In this document: one piece after another, positions 43,519 to 52,299 of the stretch
Layout: every line of letters begins with the position of its first letter
Position numbering within the stretch: the first letter of the stretch is position 1
NCBI RefSeq assembly: GCF_030403505.1
Contig: NZ_JAUEMJ010000006.1
Span: 193,126-257,125, forward strand
Direction of reading: 5' to 3'
DNA length: 64,000 nucleotides
Source of the DNA: Glycomyces tritici
GTDB taxonomy: Bacteria; Actinomycetota; Actinomycetes; Mycobacteriales; Micromonosporaceae
Program-made: the position numbers and the translations under genes
Notes under the pieces: model-generated
Database searches by the model: none
What the model saw: only the letters and a program-made list of their open reading frames with translations
Told to the model about the DNA's origin: nothing

Positions 43519-45797
43519 GGTGAGAACTCCTGGAGTCGGGCCCCGCCGCCCCGAGCGGGGTCGGGCCGGTCGGAGGCGGACGGCGGGCGCGTCTTCGTCG
43601 CCCAGTCGGAAGGTTCGGGTCCCAGCTCGATCTCCAGCCGCCCGCCGCCGTGCAGCTGGTTGCCGGTGAGGAACCCGTGGTCCAGCGGCTTCCCGTTGAA
43701 GCGGGCCGACTGGACGTACTGCGCCGAGGCGCCGGCGGCGTCCTCGCCGATGCCGGACTCGACGTGGCCGTGGGTCACGAGCTCGAAGTCGTTGCCGCCG
43801 AAGTGGAGGCTCGCCCCGCCGAACGCGGGGGCGTTGACCAGGAACAGGTTCTGCCCCGCGACCGGGAAGAGCCCCAGCGAGGCCCACACGTACCAGGACG
43901 AGAGCGCCCCGGAGTCGTCGTTGCCGGGCAGGCCGCCGCGGCCGGTCCCGAACTGGTAGGAGAGCGCGGCGTGCACGATCTCCGCGGTCCGGTCGGGGCG
44001 CCCGGCGTAGTGGTAGGCCCAGGGCGCCTCCATGTCAGGTTCGTTGTTGAGGCCCTGGAAGCGGTTGAGGTCCTGGCCGATCGCGAACTCGGGGCCGAAC
44101 GGCGGCACGCCGAGCTGGGTCACGGGGCCCGCGCCGTACCCGAAGAAGCGGTCGAGGATGGCCGTGAACTCCTTGTCGCCGCCGGCGATCCTGATGCGGG
44201 CGGCCATGTCGTGCAGGAGCCGGAACGAGTAGTTCCAGCGTCCGCCTTCGTAGAAGCTCGAGTCGCGCAGGAGCCCGTCGCCGCCGAACGCGTTCGTCCA
44301 GGCCCGGGACTTCGCCTCCAGCTCGTCCGCGAGCCGGTGGTCGCCCAGGCCCCGCGCGATGATCGCCGTGCACCAGTACCCCGCGGCGAGGTCCAGCGTG
44401 TGGCTCACCGGGTGCGCGATGCCGCGGTCGGCGAAGTCCTCGCCGTACCCGCGCCGCAGGTCGTCCTGCATGTGGACGAGTGCCCAATCCCATTCCAGGC
44501 CTTCGAGACCGAGCTGGTAGCCGTCGGCGAGCACGGTGTGGGCGAGGGCCGAGGCCTGGCGGAAGAACCGGTCTGAGCCGCGCGCCATCCGGTAGCCGAT
44601 GGGTAGGTTGCCCTCCTCCTCGGCTATCCGCACGAGCGATTCGAGCATCAAGGCGCCCTTGGCCGGATCGAGGGCGGTGAGCAGCGGGAACTGGGTCTTG
44701 TACATGTCCCACATCGTCGCGATGTCGAACACGAAGGGGCCCTTGGAAGGCCAGAACGGGCTCTCGTCCTCGGCGAAGCACGGCTTGATGAGCGAGTGGT
44801 AGAGGCTCGTGGCGAACACGGTCCGCCGCTCGGGGGTGCCGCCGTCCACTTCGACCTGGGAGGCGTACCCGGCCCAGGCGTCGTGCGTCTGCTCCCGGAC
44901 GCGGTCGAAGCCGTGCTCGAAGCCGCCGGGCAGGCTCTGCTCGAGGTTGCTCCGGGCCTGCCCGGTGCCGCGCATGGAGAAGCCCATGCGGATCTCGACG
45001 GTGGTGCCCGCGCGGGTCGGGCCCATGAACATGAGGCCGAAGGGGCGCAGCGTGGTGCGGCGGATGTAGTCGAAGTCGAGGCGGGTGCCGCCGTCGACGC
45101 GGCGGCGGTCGTACCAGACGAGCTGGCGCCAGGACTTGGGCGTGTCCGAGTCGATGTACACCGAGAGCGGGATGCCCTCCATGACCACGGTCCCCTGCGC
45201 GCAGCCCTGCCCGAGGCTCTCGAGGCCGGCCCGCAGGGGCACGGTGGTGCCGTGCTCGATCGCGAGGCCGCCGTAGGAGAAGTCGAGCACGACGCGGGCC
45301 GAGGACGCCTCGGGGAACGTGTACCGGTGCACGGCGGTCTTCTCGCCGACGGTGAGCTCGCAGTGGATGCCGTTCTCGAGGGTCGCGGCGTAGTAGCCGG
45401 GCTCGGCGGACTCGTTCTGGAGCTTCCAGCGGGTGCCGAGGGCGTCGAGCGGCTCGATCATCGGGGTGACGCGGAAGTAGTTGTAGTACTTGCGGATCGC
45501 GCCCGTGCCGGACTGCTGGAAGTGGGTGAAGCCGCTGGCGAGGTAGTCGTCGTAGAGGGGCGCGGGGGCGCCCTCGGTGGACATGCCGTAGCGGCCGTAC
45601 CCGGTGGGGTAGGCGCCGGAGCAGGCGCAGGCCGAGACCATGCCGAGCGGATGGCAGGCGCCGGGGTGGGTGTTCCCGACCTGGGCCTTGGGCCACCACC
45701 AGCTGGCGGCCAGTCCCTGCGCCGCGGGCAGATCGGCCGGTTCGGTGCCGATGAACGGATCCACTGAGTCCAATATGCGACTGAGGTTAGAGCTCAT
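43515..45797 (-). CDS. GH92 alpha-mannosidase (no signal peptide)
   Basis: A 760-residue calcium-dependent exo-alpha-mannosidase of GH92. It has an N-terminal beta-sandwich (SVDPFIGTE, the usual opening) and an (alpha/alpha)6 barrel. Diagnostic segments are GLNNEPDMEAPWAYHYAGRPD and GGLPGNDDSGALSSWYVWASLG, with the catalytic acid/base region around NEPD and GNDDSG. It lacks a signal peptide, so it would act on imported or internal mannosides. GAGGAT precedes ATG 45797. A perfect 18-bp palindrome (45823-45840) lies in its leader or promoter. It is coupled to the GT4 gene. Confidence 0.93.
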   Translation of the reverse strand: MSSNLSRILDSVDPFIGTEPADLPAAQGLAASWWWPKAQVGNTHPGACHPLGMVSACACSGAYPTGYGRYGMSTEGAPAPLYDDYLASGFTHFQQSGTGAIRKYYNYFRVTPMIEPLDALGTRWKLQNESAEPGYYAATLENGIHCELTVGEKTAVHRYTFPEASSARVVLDFSYGGLAIEHGTTVPLRAGLESLGQGCAQGTVVMEGIPLSVYIDSDTPKSWRQLVWYDRRRVDGGTRLDFDYIRRTTLRPFGLMFMGPTRAGTTVEIRMGFSMRGTGQARSNLEQSLPGGFEHGFDRVREQTHDAWAGYASQVEVDGGTPERRTVFATSLYHSLIKPCFAEDESPFWPSKGPFVFDIATMWDMYKTQFPLLTALDPAKGALMLESLVRIAEEEGNLPIGYRMARGSDRFFRQASALAHTVLADGYQLGLEGLEWDWALVHMQDDLRRGYGEDFADRGIAHPVSHTLDLAAGYWCTAIIARGLGDHRLADELEAKSRAWTNAFGGDGLLRDSSFYEGGRWNYSFRLLHDMAARIRIAGGDKEFTAILDRFFGYGAGPVTQLGVPPFGPEFAIGQDLNRFQGLNNEPDMEAPWAYHYAGRPDRTAEIVHAALSYQFGTGRGGLPGNDDSGALSSWYVWASLGLFPVAGQNLFLVNAPAFGGASLHFGGNDFELVTHGHVESGIGEDAAGASAQYVQSARFNGKPLDHGFLTGNQLHGGGRLEIELGPEPSDWATKTRPPSASDRPDPARGGGARLQEFSP

Positions 45798-45822
45798 GCG
45801 TCACATCCTCGTTACGGCTGGA

Positions 45823-45840
45823 TGAACGCGCAAGCGTTCA
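45823..45840. promoter_or_regulatory. Palindromic operator upstream of GH92
   Basis: TGAACGC-GCAA-GCGTTCA: perfect 7-bp arms, 26 bases before the GH92 start codon. The CG-rich, TGAACGC-type half sites resemble LacI-family sugar operators. No regulator gene is adjacent. Confidence 0.65.
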
Positions 45841-46007
45841 CGCGCACTTCGTCTAGGATTCGCCGCTGCGGGAGGCGAAACATGATCGCAGTGGACACTC
45901 CGTGAGCCCCAATGCCGCCCCGCCACGGCCGTCCCGACTGCCGCGAACGACCCTCGCTCCGGCTCCGCCTTTCGGGTGACTTTTCGGGTGCGGGGCCCGA
46001 ATCGGCC

Positions 46008-46089
46008 CGGTTCTTGTCGGACCCGGCTGCGACGATCGCCGCCTGACCTTTTCTTCCCCTCTAGTGGTGGGTGGGGGTTGGTGGACGGT
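46008..46089 (+). repeat. Dispersed ~80-bp element, copy B
   Basis: Best-preserved copy: CGGTTCTTGTCGGACCCG, GACGATCGCCGCC, TTTTCTTCCCCTCTAG, TGGTGGGTGGGGGTTGG and GTGGACGGT in order. It begins TTGTCG-N11-GACGAT. It ends 28 bases from the stop of the minus-strand phosphatase gene and points at it. The remaining gap 45841-46007 shows no gene. Confidence 0.75.
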
Positions 46090-46117
46090 CTCACGGCGGC
46101 AGTGAAAAAACGGCCCC

Positions 46118-46714
46118 CTACCCCGGCCGGTGCCCCGTCTCCAGGCCCGCGAGATGCCCCGTCTCGGCGATTGCCACCGGCCGCAGTCCGTCGATGATCG
46201 TGATCGCCCCCGAAGGCACCCCGTCCGAGAGCAGCGCCTCCGGCAGGGCCGCGTCCCCGACCAGCGTCCGCAGCAGGTCCACCGTCACCCCGCCGTGGCA
46301 GGCCACCGCGACCGATCCGTCCTCGCCCTCGCGCTCCTGCAGGAACGCCGCGAACCGCGCCCCGGACGCCCGCGACGAATCCCCCACGGCCGGAACGAAG
46401 TCCCGGTCCGCGCTCGTGCGCGCCCAGTCCTCAGCGAACCGCTCGAACGGCACGCTCCCGTCCCAGTTCATCCGCTCGGCCACCCGCGCGTCGATCCGCA
46501 CCGGCAGCCCCGTCACCGTCGCCACCGCCTCGGCGGTCTGCCGCGCCCGCAGCAGCGGGCTCGCATATACCGCCCGCAACCCGCCGTCCGGCAACGCCCT
46601 GTCCCGCAACCACTCGGCCGCCAGCGCCGCCTGCTCCCGGCCCCGCGCCGTCAGGCCCGGATCGCCCGGAACCCGCTCCTTCTCCCCGTGCTGCACGATG
46701 TACACGATTCCCAT
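46118..46714 (-). CDS. Histidine phosphatase (phosphoglycerate mutase-like)
   Basis: A 198-residue cytoplasmic protein of the histidine phosphatase superfamily. The phosphate-accepting His is in VQHGEKE (QHG replaces the common RHG, an unusual loss of the arginine). SPLLRARQTAEAVA and AVACHGGVTVDLL supply the second Arg and the second His. A general phosphatase is likely; the Arg-to-Gln change at motif 1 may reduce activity or alter the substrate. Confidence 0.83.
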   Translation of the reverse strand: MGIVYIVQHGEKERVPGDPGLTARGREQAALAAEWLRDRALPDGGLRAVYASPLLRARQTAEAVATVTGLPVRIDARVAERMNWDGSVPFERFAEDWARTSADRDFVPAVGDSSRASGARFAAFLQEREGEDGSVAVACHGGVTVDLLRTLVGDAALPEALLSDGVPSGAITIIDGLRPVAIAETGHLAGLETGHRPG

Positions 46715-46810
46715 CGCCGCAGCGTAGCGCCGGGGGTAAGGCTGGCCCCACCCTTTTTCGGCCTGTCAACGGCAATGTGCCGCAACGCGAATCGCAATAG
46801 CGTCATAGGC

Positions 46811-47962
46811 ATGAACCAGACCCCGCTGGCCACGCCGCCCCGCCCCGCCGCTCGCCACCGCCGCTCCGCCGCAGCCGACAGCGGCACCGTCCGGAGCGCT
46901 GCCGTCAGCCGCACTGTCGTCAGCCGCACTGTCGAAGGCGTCACCGGGAAGGCCGCCGCGTCCGGGCTCGCCCTCACCGACGGCGGGCGCCGCTGGCACC
47001 GCCCGCTCCTGGTCCTCGGCATCGCCTGCGGGATCGTCGCCCTCGCCTCCCTGCTCGCGATCCCGTTCGACGACCGCACCATCCAAGGCGAGAGCGTGTG
47101 GCTCAAGGCCTTCAAGTTCGGCTTCTCCTTCTTCACCTACTGCCTGAGCCTGGCCTGGCTGCTCTCCCACATGACGAAGCTGCGGCGCACCGGCTGGGCG
47201 TTCGGCACGCTCTTCGCCGTGATCAGCGCGGCCGAGGTCGGCGTGATCGTCGCGGCGGCCGCCGCGGGCACCTACAGCCACTTCAACACCTCCGAGGACC
47301 CGTTCAACCAGGTCGTGCAGCTCGCGTTCCAGTTCGTGCCGGTCATGTTCCTGGCCAACCTGGTCATCGCGGTGATCGTGCTGTTCCAGCGCATCGGCGA
47401 CAAGGCCGTCACGGCGGTCGTCCGCTGGGGCCTGCTCCTGTCGAGCCTGGGCATGTTCGCCGCGTTCTTCATCGTCACCGTGGGCGGCCAGGGCGAGCGC
47501 ACCGCGGTGGACGCCAACGGCGACGAGGTCGTGCTCAACGCCGGGCACGGCGTGGGCGACCTGGACGGCAACGGCATGGTCCTCACCGGCTGGTCCACCA
47601 CGGGCGGCGACATGCGCGTCCCGCACTTCATCGGCCTGCACGGCATCCAGGTCCTCATCGGCGTCGCGATGCTCCTGGGCTTCGTGGCGGTCCGCCGCGC
47701 CTGGATGCGCGACGAGCGCGTCCGCGCCGCGATCGTCCGCTGGCTCTCACTCGGCTACCTGGGGGTCTTCGCGACCACGGTGGTGCAGGCGGTGCGCGGC
47801 CAGTCCTTCGTCGCCCCTGACGCGGCGACGCTCGCCGGTTTCGCGGCCTCGATCCTCATCGCGGCCGCCGGCATCGCCCTCACGGTCCACAAGGCCCGCA
47901 ACGCGACCCCGGTCGCGGCGGTCGTCCGCGAGGCGCCGGAGCCCGCGCTCCACGTCCGATAA
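46811..47962 (+). CDS. Seven-helix membrane protein of unknown function
   Basis: A 383-residue protein: a basic, disordered ~65-residue head, then about seven membrane helices (LVLGIACGIVALASLLAIPF, FSFFTYCLSLAWLLSHM, LFAVISAAEVGVIVAAAAAG, and others). A conserved-looking loop VLTGWSTTGGDMRVPHFIGLHG precedes helix 5; its His residues might bind metal or haem. I cannot name the family. ATG 46811 was chosen; ATG 46775 in frame is possible, and neither has a good ribosome site. A compound hairpin follows the stop. Confidence 0.65.
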   Translation: MNQTPLATPPRPAARHRRSAAADSGTVRSAAVSRTVVSRTVEGVTGKAAASGLALTDGGRRWHRPLLVLGIACGIVALASLLAIPFDDRTIQGESVWLKAFKFGFSFFTYCLSLAWLLSHMTKLRRTGWAFGTLFAVISAAEVGVIVAAAAAGTYSHFNTSEDPFNQVVQLAFQFVPVMFLANLVIAVIVLFQRIGDKAVTAVVRWGLLLSSLGMFAAFFIVTVGGQGERTAVDANGDEVVLNAGHGVGDLDGNGMVLTGWSTTGGDMRVPHFIGLHGIQVLIGVAMLLGFVAVRRAWMRDERVRAAIVRWLSLGYLGVFATTVVQAVRGQSFVAPDAATLAGFAASILIAAAGIALTVHKARNATPVAAVVREAPEPALHVR

Positions 47963-47983
47963 CGCTTGCTTTCAGGATTGCAC

Positions 47984-48019
47984 CGGGGCCGCCCCAGCCG
48001 TAGGCTGTGAGCGGCCCCG
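47984..48019 (+). terminator. Compound terminator hairpin
   Basis: Outer stem CGGGGCCGC / GCGGCCCCG with inner CAGCC / GGCTG, between the membrane protein gene and the carboxypeptidase gene. Confidence 0.7.
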
Positions 48020-48044
48020 CTCCCGTCCCCACGAAGGCGACCAC

Positions 48045-49025
48045 ATGGAACCCTTGCGCCCCAAACGGCTGCAGCCCGGCGACACCGTCGCGATCGCGGC
48101 CTTGTCCGGGCCGTGCGCCCCCGACCGGCGCGACCGGCTCGACGCCGCCAAAGCCGTGTTCGCGGCGATGGGCTTCAACGTGCGCGCCACGCCGCTCGTG
48201 GAGTCCGGCGAGCACCGGTTCTGGCGGGCCGCCCCGCCCGAGGCTCAGGCCGCCGAGCTCAACGCGCTCCTGAACGACCCCGAGGTGCGGGCGATCAGTG
48301 CGTTCACCGGCGGGAACGCCACCTCCGCCTACCTCGACCGCGTTGACTACGACGCGATCCGCCGCGACCCCAAGCCGCTCCTCGGCTTCAGCGACATCAC
48401 CGCGCTCCACCTGGCGATCCACTCCCGGACCGGCCTGGTCGGCATGCACGCCGACTTCGCGCCCGGCATCACCGGCGACCCGGCGCGCGACCAGTCCGAC
48501 GAGCGCCACGTCGCGATCCGCGAGCTCGTCCGCGGACTGCTCGCCGGGGAACTCGCCGAAACCGACCTCCCGGCCGACAGCGCTTGGGAGACATGGAAGC
48601 CCGGCCGGGCGACCGGCCGCCTCGTCGGGGGGCTGCTCGACCGCCTCATCAACGTCCAGGCCTCGCCGTACGCGCTCGACCCCGCCGTCTGGGACGGTGC
48701 GCTCTTCTTCTGGGAGGACGTGGGCCGCAACCTCGGCCACGTCTGGAACCAGCTCCACGTGCTGCGCATGCAGGGCGTCTTCGACCGGGTCGGGGCGATG
48801 GTCGTGGGCATCCCCCTCGGCGTCGAACTCCCCGCCGACGCCCCGTTCGGGCCGGTCACGGTGAAAGACGTCGTACTCGACGTCTTGGGCGACTACGACT
48901 TCCCGGTCCTCGCCGGAGTCGACTTCGGACACACCGGTCCGAATCTGCCGCTGCCGATCGGCATCCGGGCCGAGGTCGACGCCACCGCGCGCACGCTGCG
49001 ACTCCTGGAGTCACCGGTCGACTAG
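48045..49025 (+). CDS. LD-carboxypeptidase / MccF-like S66 family peptidase
   Basis: A 326-residue serine peptidase of family S66. The nucleophile serine lies in LLGFSDITALHLAI (about 110). The catalytic Glu is in LFFWEDVGRN and His in GVDFGHTGPNLPLPIG, the standard Ser-Glu-His set. Relatives either cleave L,D bonds in peptidoglycan tetrapeptides (LdcA) or inactivate microcin C-type nucleotide antibiotics (MccF). No signal peptide, as expected for either. ATG 48045 follows GAAGGCGA. Confidence 0.9.
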   Translation: MEPLRPKRLQPGDTVAIAALSGPCAPDRRDRLDAAKAVFAAMGFNVRATPLVESGEHRFWRAAPPEAQAAELNALLNDPEVRAISAFTGGNATSAYLDRVDYDAIRRDPKPLLGFSDITALHLAIHSRTGLVGMHADFAPGITGDPARDQSDERHVAIRELVRGLLAGELAETDLPADSAWETWKPGRATGRLVGGLLDRLINVQASPYALDPAVWDGALFFWEDVGRNLGHVWNQLHVLRMQGVFDRVGAMVVGIPLGVELPADAPFGPVTVKDVVLDVLGDYDFPVLAGVDFGHTGPNLPLPIGIRAEVDATARTLRLLESPVD

Positions 49026-49112
49026 ACACTTCTTGCACAGACGGGTTGCTCCGGCAATTCACCGCGCGTCAATGGTTGATTTCTTGTGGACCTTCGGGCA
49101 CGGTTGGTAGAC

Positions 49113-49652
49113 ATGAGGATCCGAACGGCAACCCCCGCAGACGCCGATGAGATGGTTCAAATCCGCACCGCCGCATGGCGCGCGGCCTACGCCGGCCTGG
49201 TCGACGCCGAAGTGCTCGCCGGGCTCCCCGAAGAGGCCTCCGAACGCTACGTGCGCCACCTCGCCGAGCATCCCGACCTCGAACTCACCCTCGTGGCCGA
49301 GAAGGGCCCGTACGTCATCGGCTTCGCCGTCTTCACCTGGGACCGAACCGAGGCGCGCGAGGAGGGCGCCGGACCGGGCGTTCCCGGCGAGGTGCAGATG
49401 ATCTACGTCCACCCCGACCACTGGAGCCGCGGCGCCGGCCGGGCCCTCCTGCGCGAGGGCGAGCGCTGGCTCACCGAGCAGGGGCTCCTGCCGATCCGGG
49501 TGTGGGAGATGGAGGGCAGCGAGGCGAGCCACCGCTTCTACACGCGGTACGGCTTCGTGCCCGACGGCGAGCGCCGGACCGCGGAGATCAGCGGCGCCGT
49601 CCTGCCGTGCGCGCGCCTGGCGCTCCCGAAGGACCACCAGGTCGACGACTGA
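49113..49652 (+). CDS. GNAT family N-acetyltransferase
   Basis: A 179-residue GNAT: starts MRIRTATPADADEMVQI. The acetyl-CoA loop is VHPDHWSRGAGRALLREG (Q/RxxGxA/G form, about 107-124), and the terminal strand region is ASHRFYTRYGFVPDGE. The acceptor is unknown. ATG 49113 is preferred over GTG 49086 because the fold begins there. A terminator hairpin follows. Confidence 0.9.
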   Translation: MRIRTATPADADEMVQIRTAAWRAAYAGLVDAEVLAGLPEEASERYVRHLAEHPDLELTLVAEKGPYVIGFAVFTWDRTEAREEGAGPGVPGEVQMIYVHPDHWSRGAGRALLREGERWLTEQGLLPIRVWEMEGSEASHRFYTRYGFVPDGERRTAEISGAVLPCARLALPKDHQVDD

Positions 49653-49667
49653 CCCTGGACGGCATTG

Positions 49668-49691
49668 CGGGCCGGAATCGCTTCCGGCCCG
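49668..49691. terminator. Terminator between GNAT and reductase genes
   Basis: Ten-bp stem CGGGCCGGAA / TTCCGGCCCG, loop TCGC, between convergent genes. Confidence 0.75.
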
Positions 49692-49725
49692 ATGCGCGAC
49701 GCGCGACCCGTCCCCTCGGCAGCGC

Positions 49726-50292
49726 CTACTTGACGACGTTGAAGACCTGCTTCTGGATGCCGTTCTTGTACACCTCGTGCTCGACGAGGTCGAGGATCTG
49801 GGCGTCCTTGTCGGCCTCGCTGAACAGGCGCTTGCCCGCGCCGAGGAGCTTGGGGAAGACCAGCAGGTGGTAGGTGTCGACGAGCCCGGCGTCGGCGAGG
49901 CTCTTGCCGAGGGTGGCGCTGCCGTGCACCGAGATCGGGCCGCCTTCGGTCTCCTTCAGCGCGGCGACGTCGTCGATCGAGCGGAGGATCGTGGCGGGCC
50001 AGCGGTCGTCCTGCTTCTGCAACGTGGTGGAGACGACGTAACGGGGCATCGCGTTGTAGCCGGCGAACTCGTCGACCATGCCGGGCCACACGGGCGCGAA
50101 CGCCTCGTACGACTTGCGGCCCAGCAGCAGCGCCCCGGCCTCCTCCTGCTCGCGGTTCTTGAGCTCGTAGGCCTCGGGCAGGAACTCGATGTCCTTGAAG
50201 GTCCAGCCGGTGTTGCGGTAGCCGGCCTCGCCGCCGGGGGCCTCCATGACCCCGTCGACGGAGACGAACGCGGTGATGATGAGCTGGCGCAT
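49726..50292 (-). CDS. Dihydrofolate reductase / RibD C-terminal-like reductase
   Basis: A 188-residue DHFR-fold reductase of the YyaP/RibD-C type: LIITAFVSVDGVMEAPGG at the start, GALLLGRKSYEAFAPVWPG in the NADPH-binding region and GGPISVHGSATLGKSLADAGLVD near the end. It probably uses NADPH on an unknown pterin-like or other small substrate; it is not the housekeeping FolA. ATG 50292 follows AAAGG. Confidence 0.88.
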   Translation of the reverse strand: MRQLIITAFVSVDGVMEAPGGEAGYRNTGWTFKDIEFLPEAYELKNREQEEAGALLLGRKSYEAFAPVWPGMVDEFAGYNAMPRYVVSTTLQKQDDRWPATILRSIDDVAALKETEGGPISVHGSATLGKSLADAGLVDTYHLLVFPKLLGAGKRLFSEADKDAQILDLVEHEVYKNGIQKQVFNVVK

Positions 50293-50390
50293 GAGGCTGG
50301 CCTTTCGGTAGTGAACGCTGGTTGCTTCCACCCACTATGACGAGGCGGCCCGGCGGGATTCATCGCAAGCGCGAAATTTGCCTTCGGGTG

Positions 50391-51422
50391 TCAGGGGAGC
50401 CGGAGGCGGGCGACCACGGGCGCGTGGTCGCTGCCGGCCTTCTCCAGGACCTCCCAGTCGAGCACTTCGATGCCCTCCTCGGCGATGACGTGGTCGAGGG
50501 TGACGGCCGGGATCGTGATGAGGCCGTCGAGGTAGCCCTCGGTCGGCTGCCAGGTGGCGTCGAGCCCGGCCCCGGTGGCCTCGGCGGCGTCGGTGTACCC
50601 GGCGTCGAGCAGTTCGCGCATGTTCTCGTGGTCGATGGTGGCGTTGAAGTCCCCGGCGAGCACCCACGGCAGGCCGCCGTCGGGTCGCGGCAGCTGTGCG
50701 AAGTCCTCCTCCCACAAGGGGATGCGCTCGGCGGAGGCGGGCGCGGCCGGGTGGGCGGCCATGAAGCGGATGTCGGTGCCCTCGGGCAGGTCGACCTCGG
50801 CGGCGATCTGGTAGAAGATGGCGTCGCGGCCGACGGTCTCGATGCGTTCGAGCGGGTACCGCGAGTACAGGCCGGTCCCGACCGCGAGGCCGTCCGGTTC
50901 GAGGATCGAGTACGGCATGAGCTCGTCGAGGCCGCGTTCGGTGAACGCGTCGGGGGAGCCGGGGGTCAGCTCCTGGACGCTGAGCAGGTCCGGCTGGTGC
51001 TCCTCGACCAGTTCCATGATGTAGTCGAAGTTCGCGTTGCCCACGTACAGGTTGACGGACATGACCGTGAGCTCGGCGCCGCCCGCGGCCGGCTGGTCGT
51101 CGGCGACGATCCGCGGCACCAGCACGATCGCGAGCGCGATCGCCATGGCCGCGGTGACACCCGCGGCGAGCCAGTGGCGCACGGCCGCTTGGATTCCGGC
51201 GCCGATGAATGCGGCGATCACGAAGTAGGGCACGAACGCCACAGTCGTGACCAGCAGGAATCCGCTCTCGAGGCCGAGGAGGCGGACCGCGCCGTACGCG
51301 ACGACGCCGGCCGTCCCGAGCCATGACAGGACCCGCAGCCACCGCCACCGGTACCAGGGCCGCCGCTGCGCCGGGGCGTCCTCGGGGTCGGCGGCCTGCA
51401 GACTCACGGTGGTGTCGCTCAT
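50391..51422 (-). CDS. Membrane-anchored endonuclease/exonuclease/phosphatase family protein
   Basis: A 343-residue protein with three N-terminal membrane helices (about 28-48, 52-75, 82-100) and a C-terminal EEP domain outside or at the membrane. LTVMSVNLYVGNANFDYI, DLLSVQELTP, PWVLAGDFNATIDH, TLDHVIAEEG and AGSDHAPVVARL are the family's metal-binding and catalytic blocks. It could be a phospholipase, nuclease or phosphoesterase. Similar three-helix EEP proteins are common in actinobacteria. ATG 51422. Confidence 0.87.
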   Translation of the reverse strand: MSDTTVSLQAADPEDAPAQRRPWYRWRWLRVLSWLGTAGVVAYGAVRLLGLESGFLLVTTVAFVPYFVIAAFIGAGIQAAVRHWLAAGVTAAMAIALAIVLVPRIVADDQPAAGGAELTVMSVNLYVGNANFDYIMELVEEHQPDLLSVQELTPGSPDAFTERGLDELMPYSILEPDGLAVGTGLYSRYPLERIETVGRDAIFYQIAAEVDLPEGTDIRFMAAHPAAPASAERIPLWEEDFAQLPRPDGGLPWVLAGDFNATIDHENMRELLDAGYTDAAEATGAGLDATWQPTEGYLDGLITIPAVTLDHVIAEEGIEVLDWEVLEKAGSDHAPVVARLRLP

Positions 51423-51555
51423 GCGCCGGAGCCTAGTGCCGCCGTGCCATATCCTGGCCGGCGAACCTGAATGCCCAACGCCTCCAGGCAAAGCCGCGAC
51501 CGGGACGCTGCGAGGGCGTCGGGCGGGGCGCGGCGTCGAGAGCAGGGAGCGCGGA

Positions 51556-52299
51556 ATGGAACCGGAACGGTTCGAGCAGTGGCGCGCGCTGTGGCGCGAT
51601 TCGATCGGGCTCCGGCGGGCCGACGGTCGCTCGCCGGTGGTCGCTTCGGTCGCGGGCAGGCCCGCGCTGCCGCCGGAGGCCGAGTGGCCCCTGGACGGGT
51701 CCGGCGCCCCGAAGCAGTATCTGATGACCCTGGACCTGGCCGCGCTGCCGCGCATCGGGATCGACCTGCCCGACCGGGGTGTGCTGCTGTGCTTCATCGA
51801 TACGGAGTACGAGGAGCCGGAGGTCCTGTTCTTCGAGGACGCCGCGGCCTTGCGGCCCCGCGAGTGCCCGGTCGACGACGGTTGGCCTCTACGCGAGCGG
51901 ATCGACCTCATGGCCGTGGTCGAGCCGAGCCGACCGGGGCCGGACCATCCGTACCTCAGCGGCGTGCCGAAGGGCCACTTCAAAGGACTCGGCCGGGTCC
52001 TCGCCACCGAGATCGACGACCCGGAGCCCCCGAACGAGGGCGACCACCGCATCGGCGGGTACTACGCGTTCGGCACTCAGTACGACTTCCCCTGCGCGCC
52101 GGCCTCCGAGGTGCCGGACCTCCCCGGCACCCCCGGTCCTGAAGCGCTGGACCTGCCGGTCCTCCTGGTCAGGATGGACTACGACCCCGACGCGGGCATG
52201 CCTTGGGGCGACTGCGGCAGGTCCGAATGGGTCATCGGCCGCGACGACCTCGCCGCCCGCCGCTTCGACCGGGTCGAGTTCTCCTGGAGCTGCCACTAA
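51556..52299 (+). CDS. DUF1963 (YwqG-like) protein
   Basis: A 247-residue YwqG/DUF1963 protein: GRPALPPEAEWPLDGSGAPKQYLMTLDLAALP and GVLLCFIDTEYEEPEVLFFED are characteristic, as is the late RMDYDPDAGMPWGDCG. The function is unknown; relatives occur near toxin-immunity loci. ATG 51556 follows AGGGAG. Its stop TAA is immediately followed by CCCC, where the convergent APH gene probably also ends. Confidence 0.85.
   Translation: MEPERFEQWRALWRDSIGLRRADGRSPVVASVAGRPALPPEAEWPLDGSGAPKQYLMTLDLAALPRIGIDLPDRGVLLCFIDTEYEEPEVLFFEDAAALRPRECPVDDGWPLRERIDLMAVVEPSRPGPDHPYLSGVPKGHFKGLGRVLATEIDDPEPPNEGDHRIGGYYAFGTQYDFPCAPASEVPDLPGTPGPEALDLPVLLVRMDYDPDAGMPWGDCGRSEWVIGRDDLAARRFDRVEFSWSCH

Noticed and set aside
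46118..46714. Phosphatase as a pseudogene because of QHG instead of RHG
   Set aside because: The frame is intact and all other motifs are present, so a divergent enzyme is more likely than a broken one.
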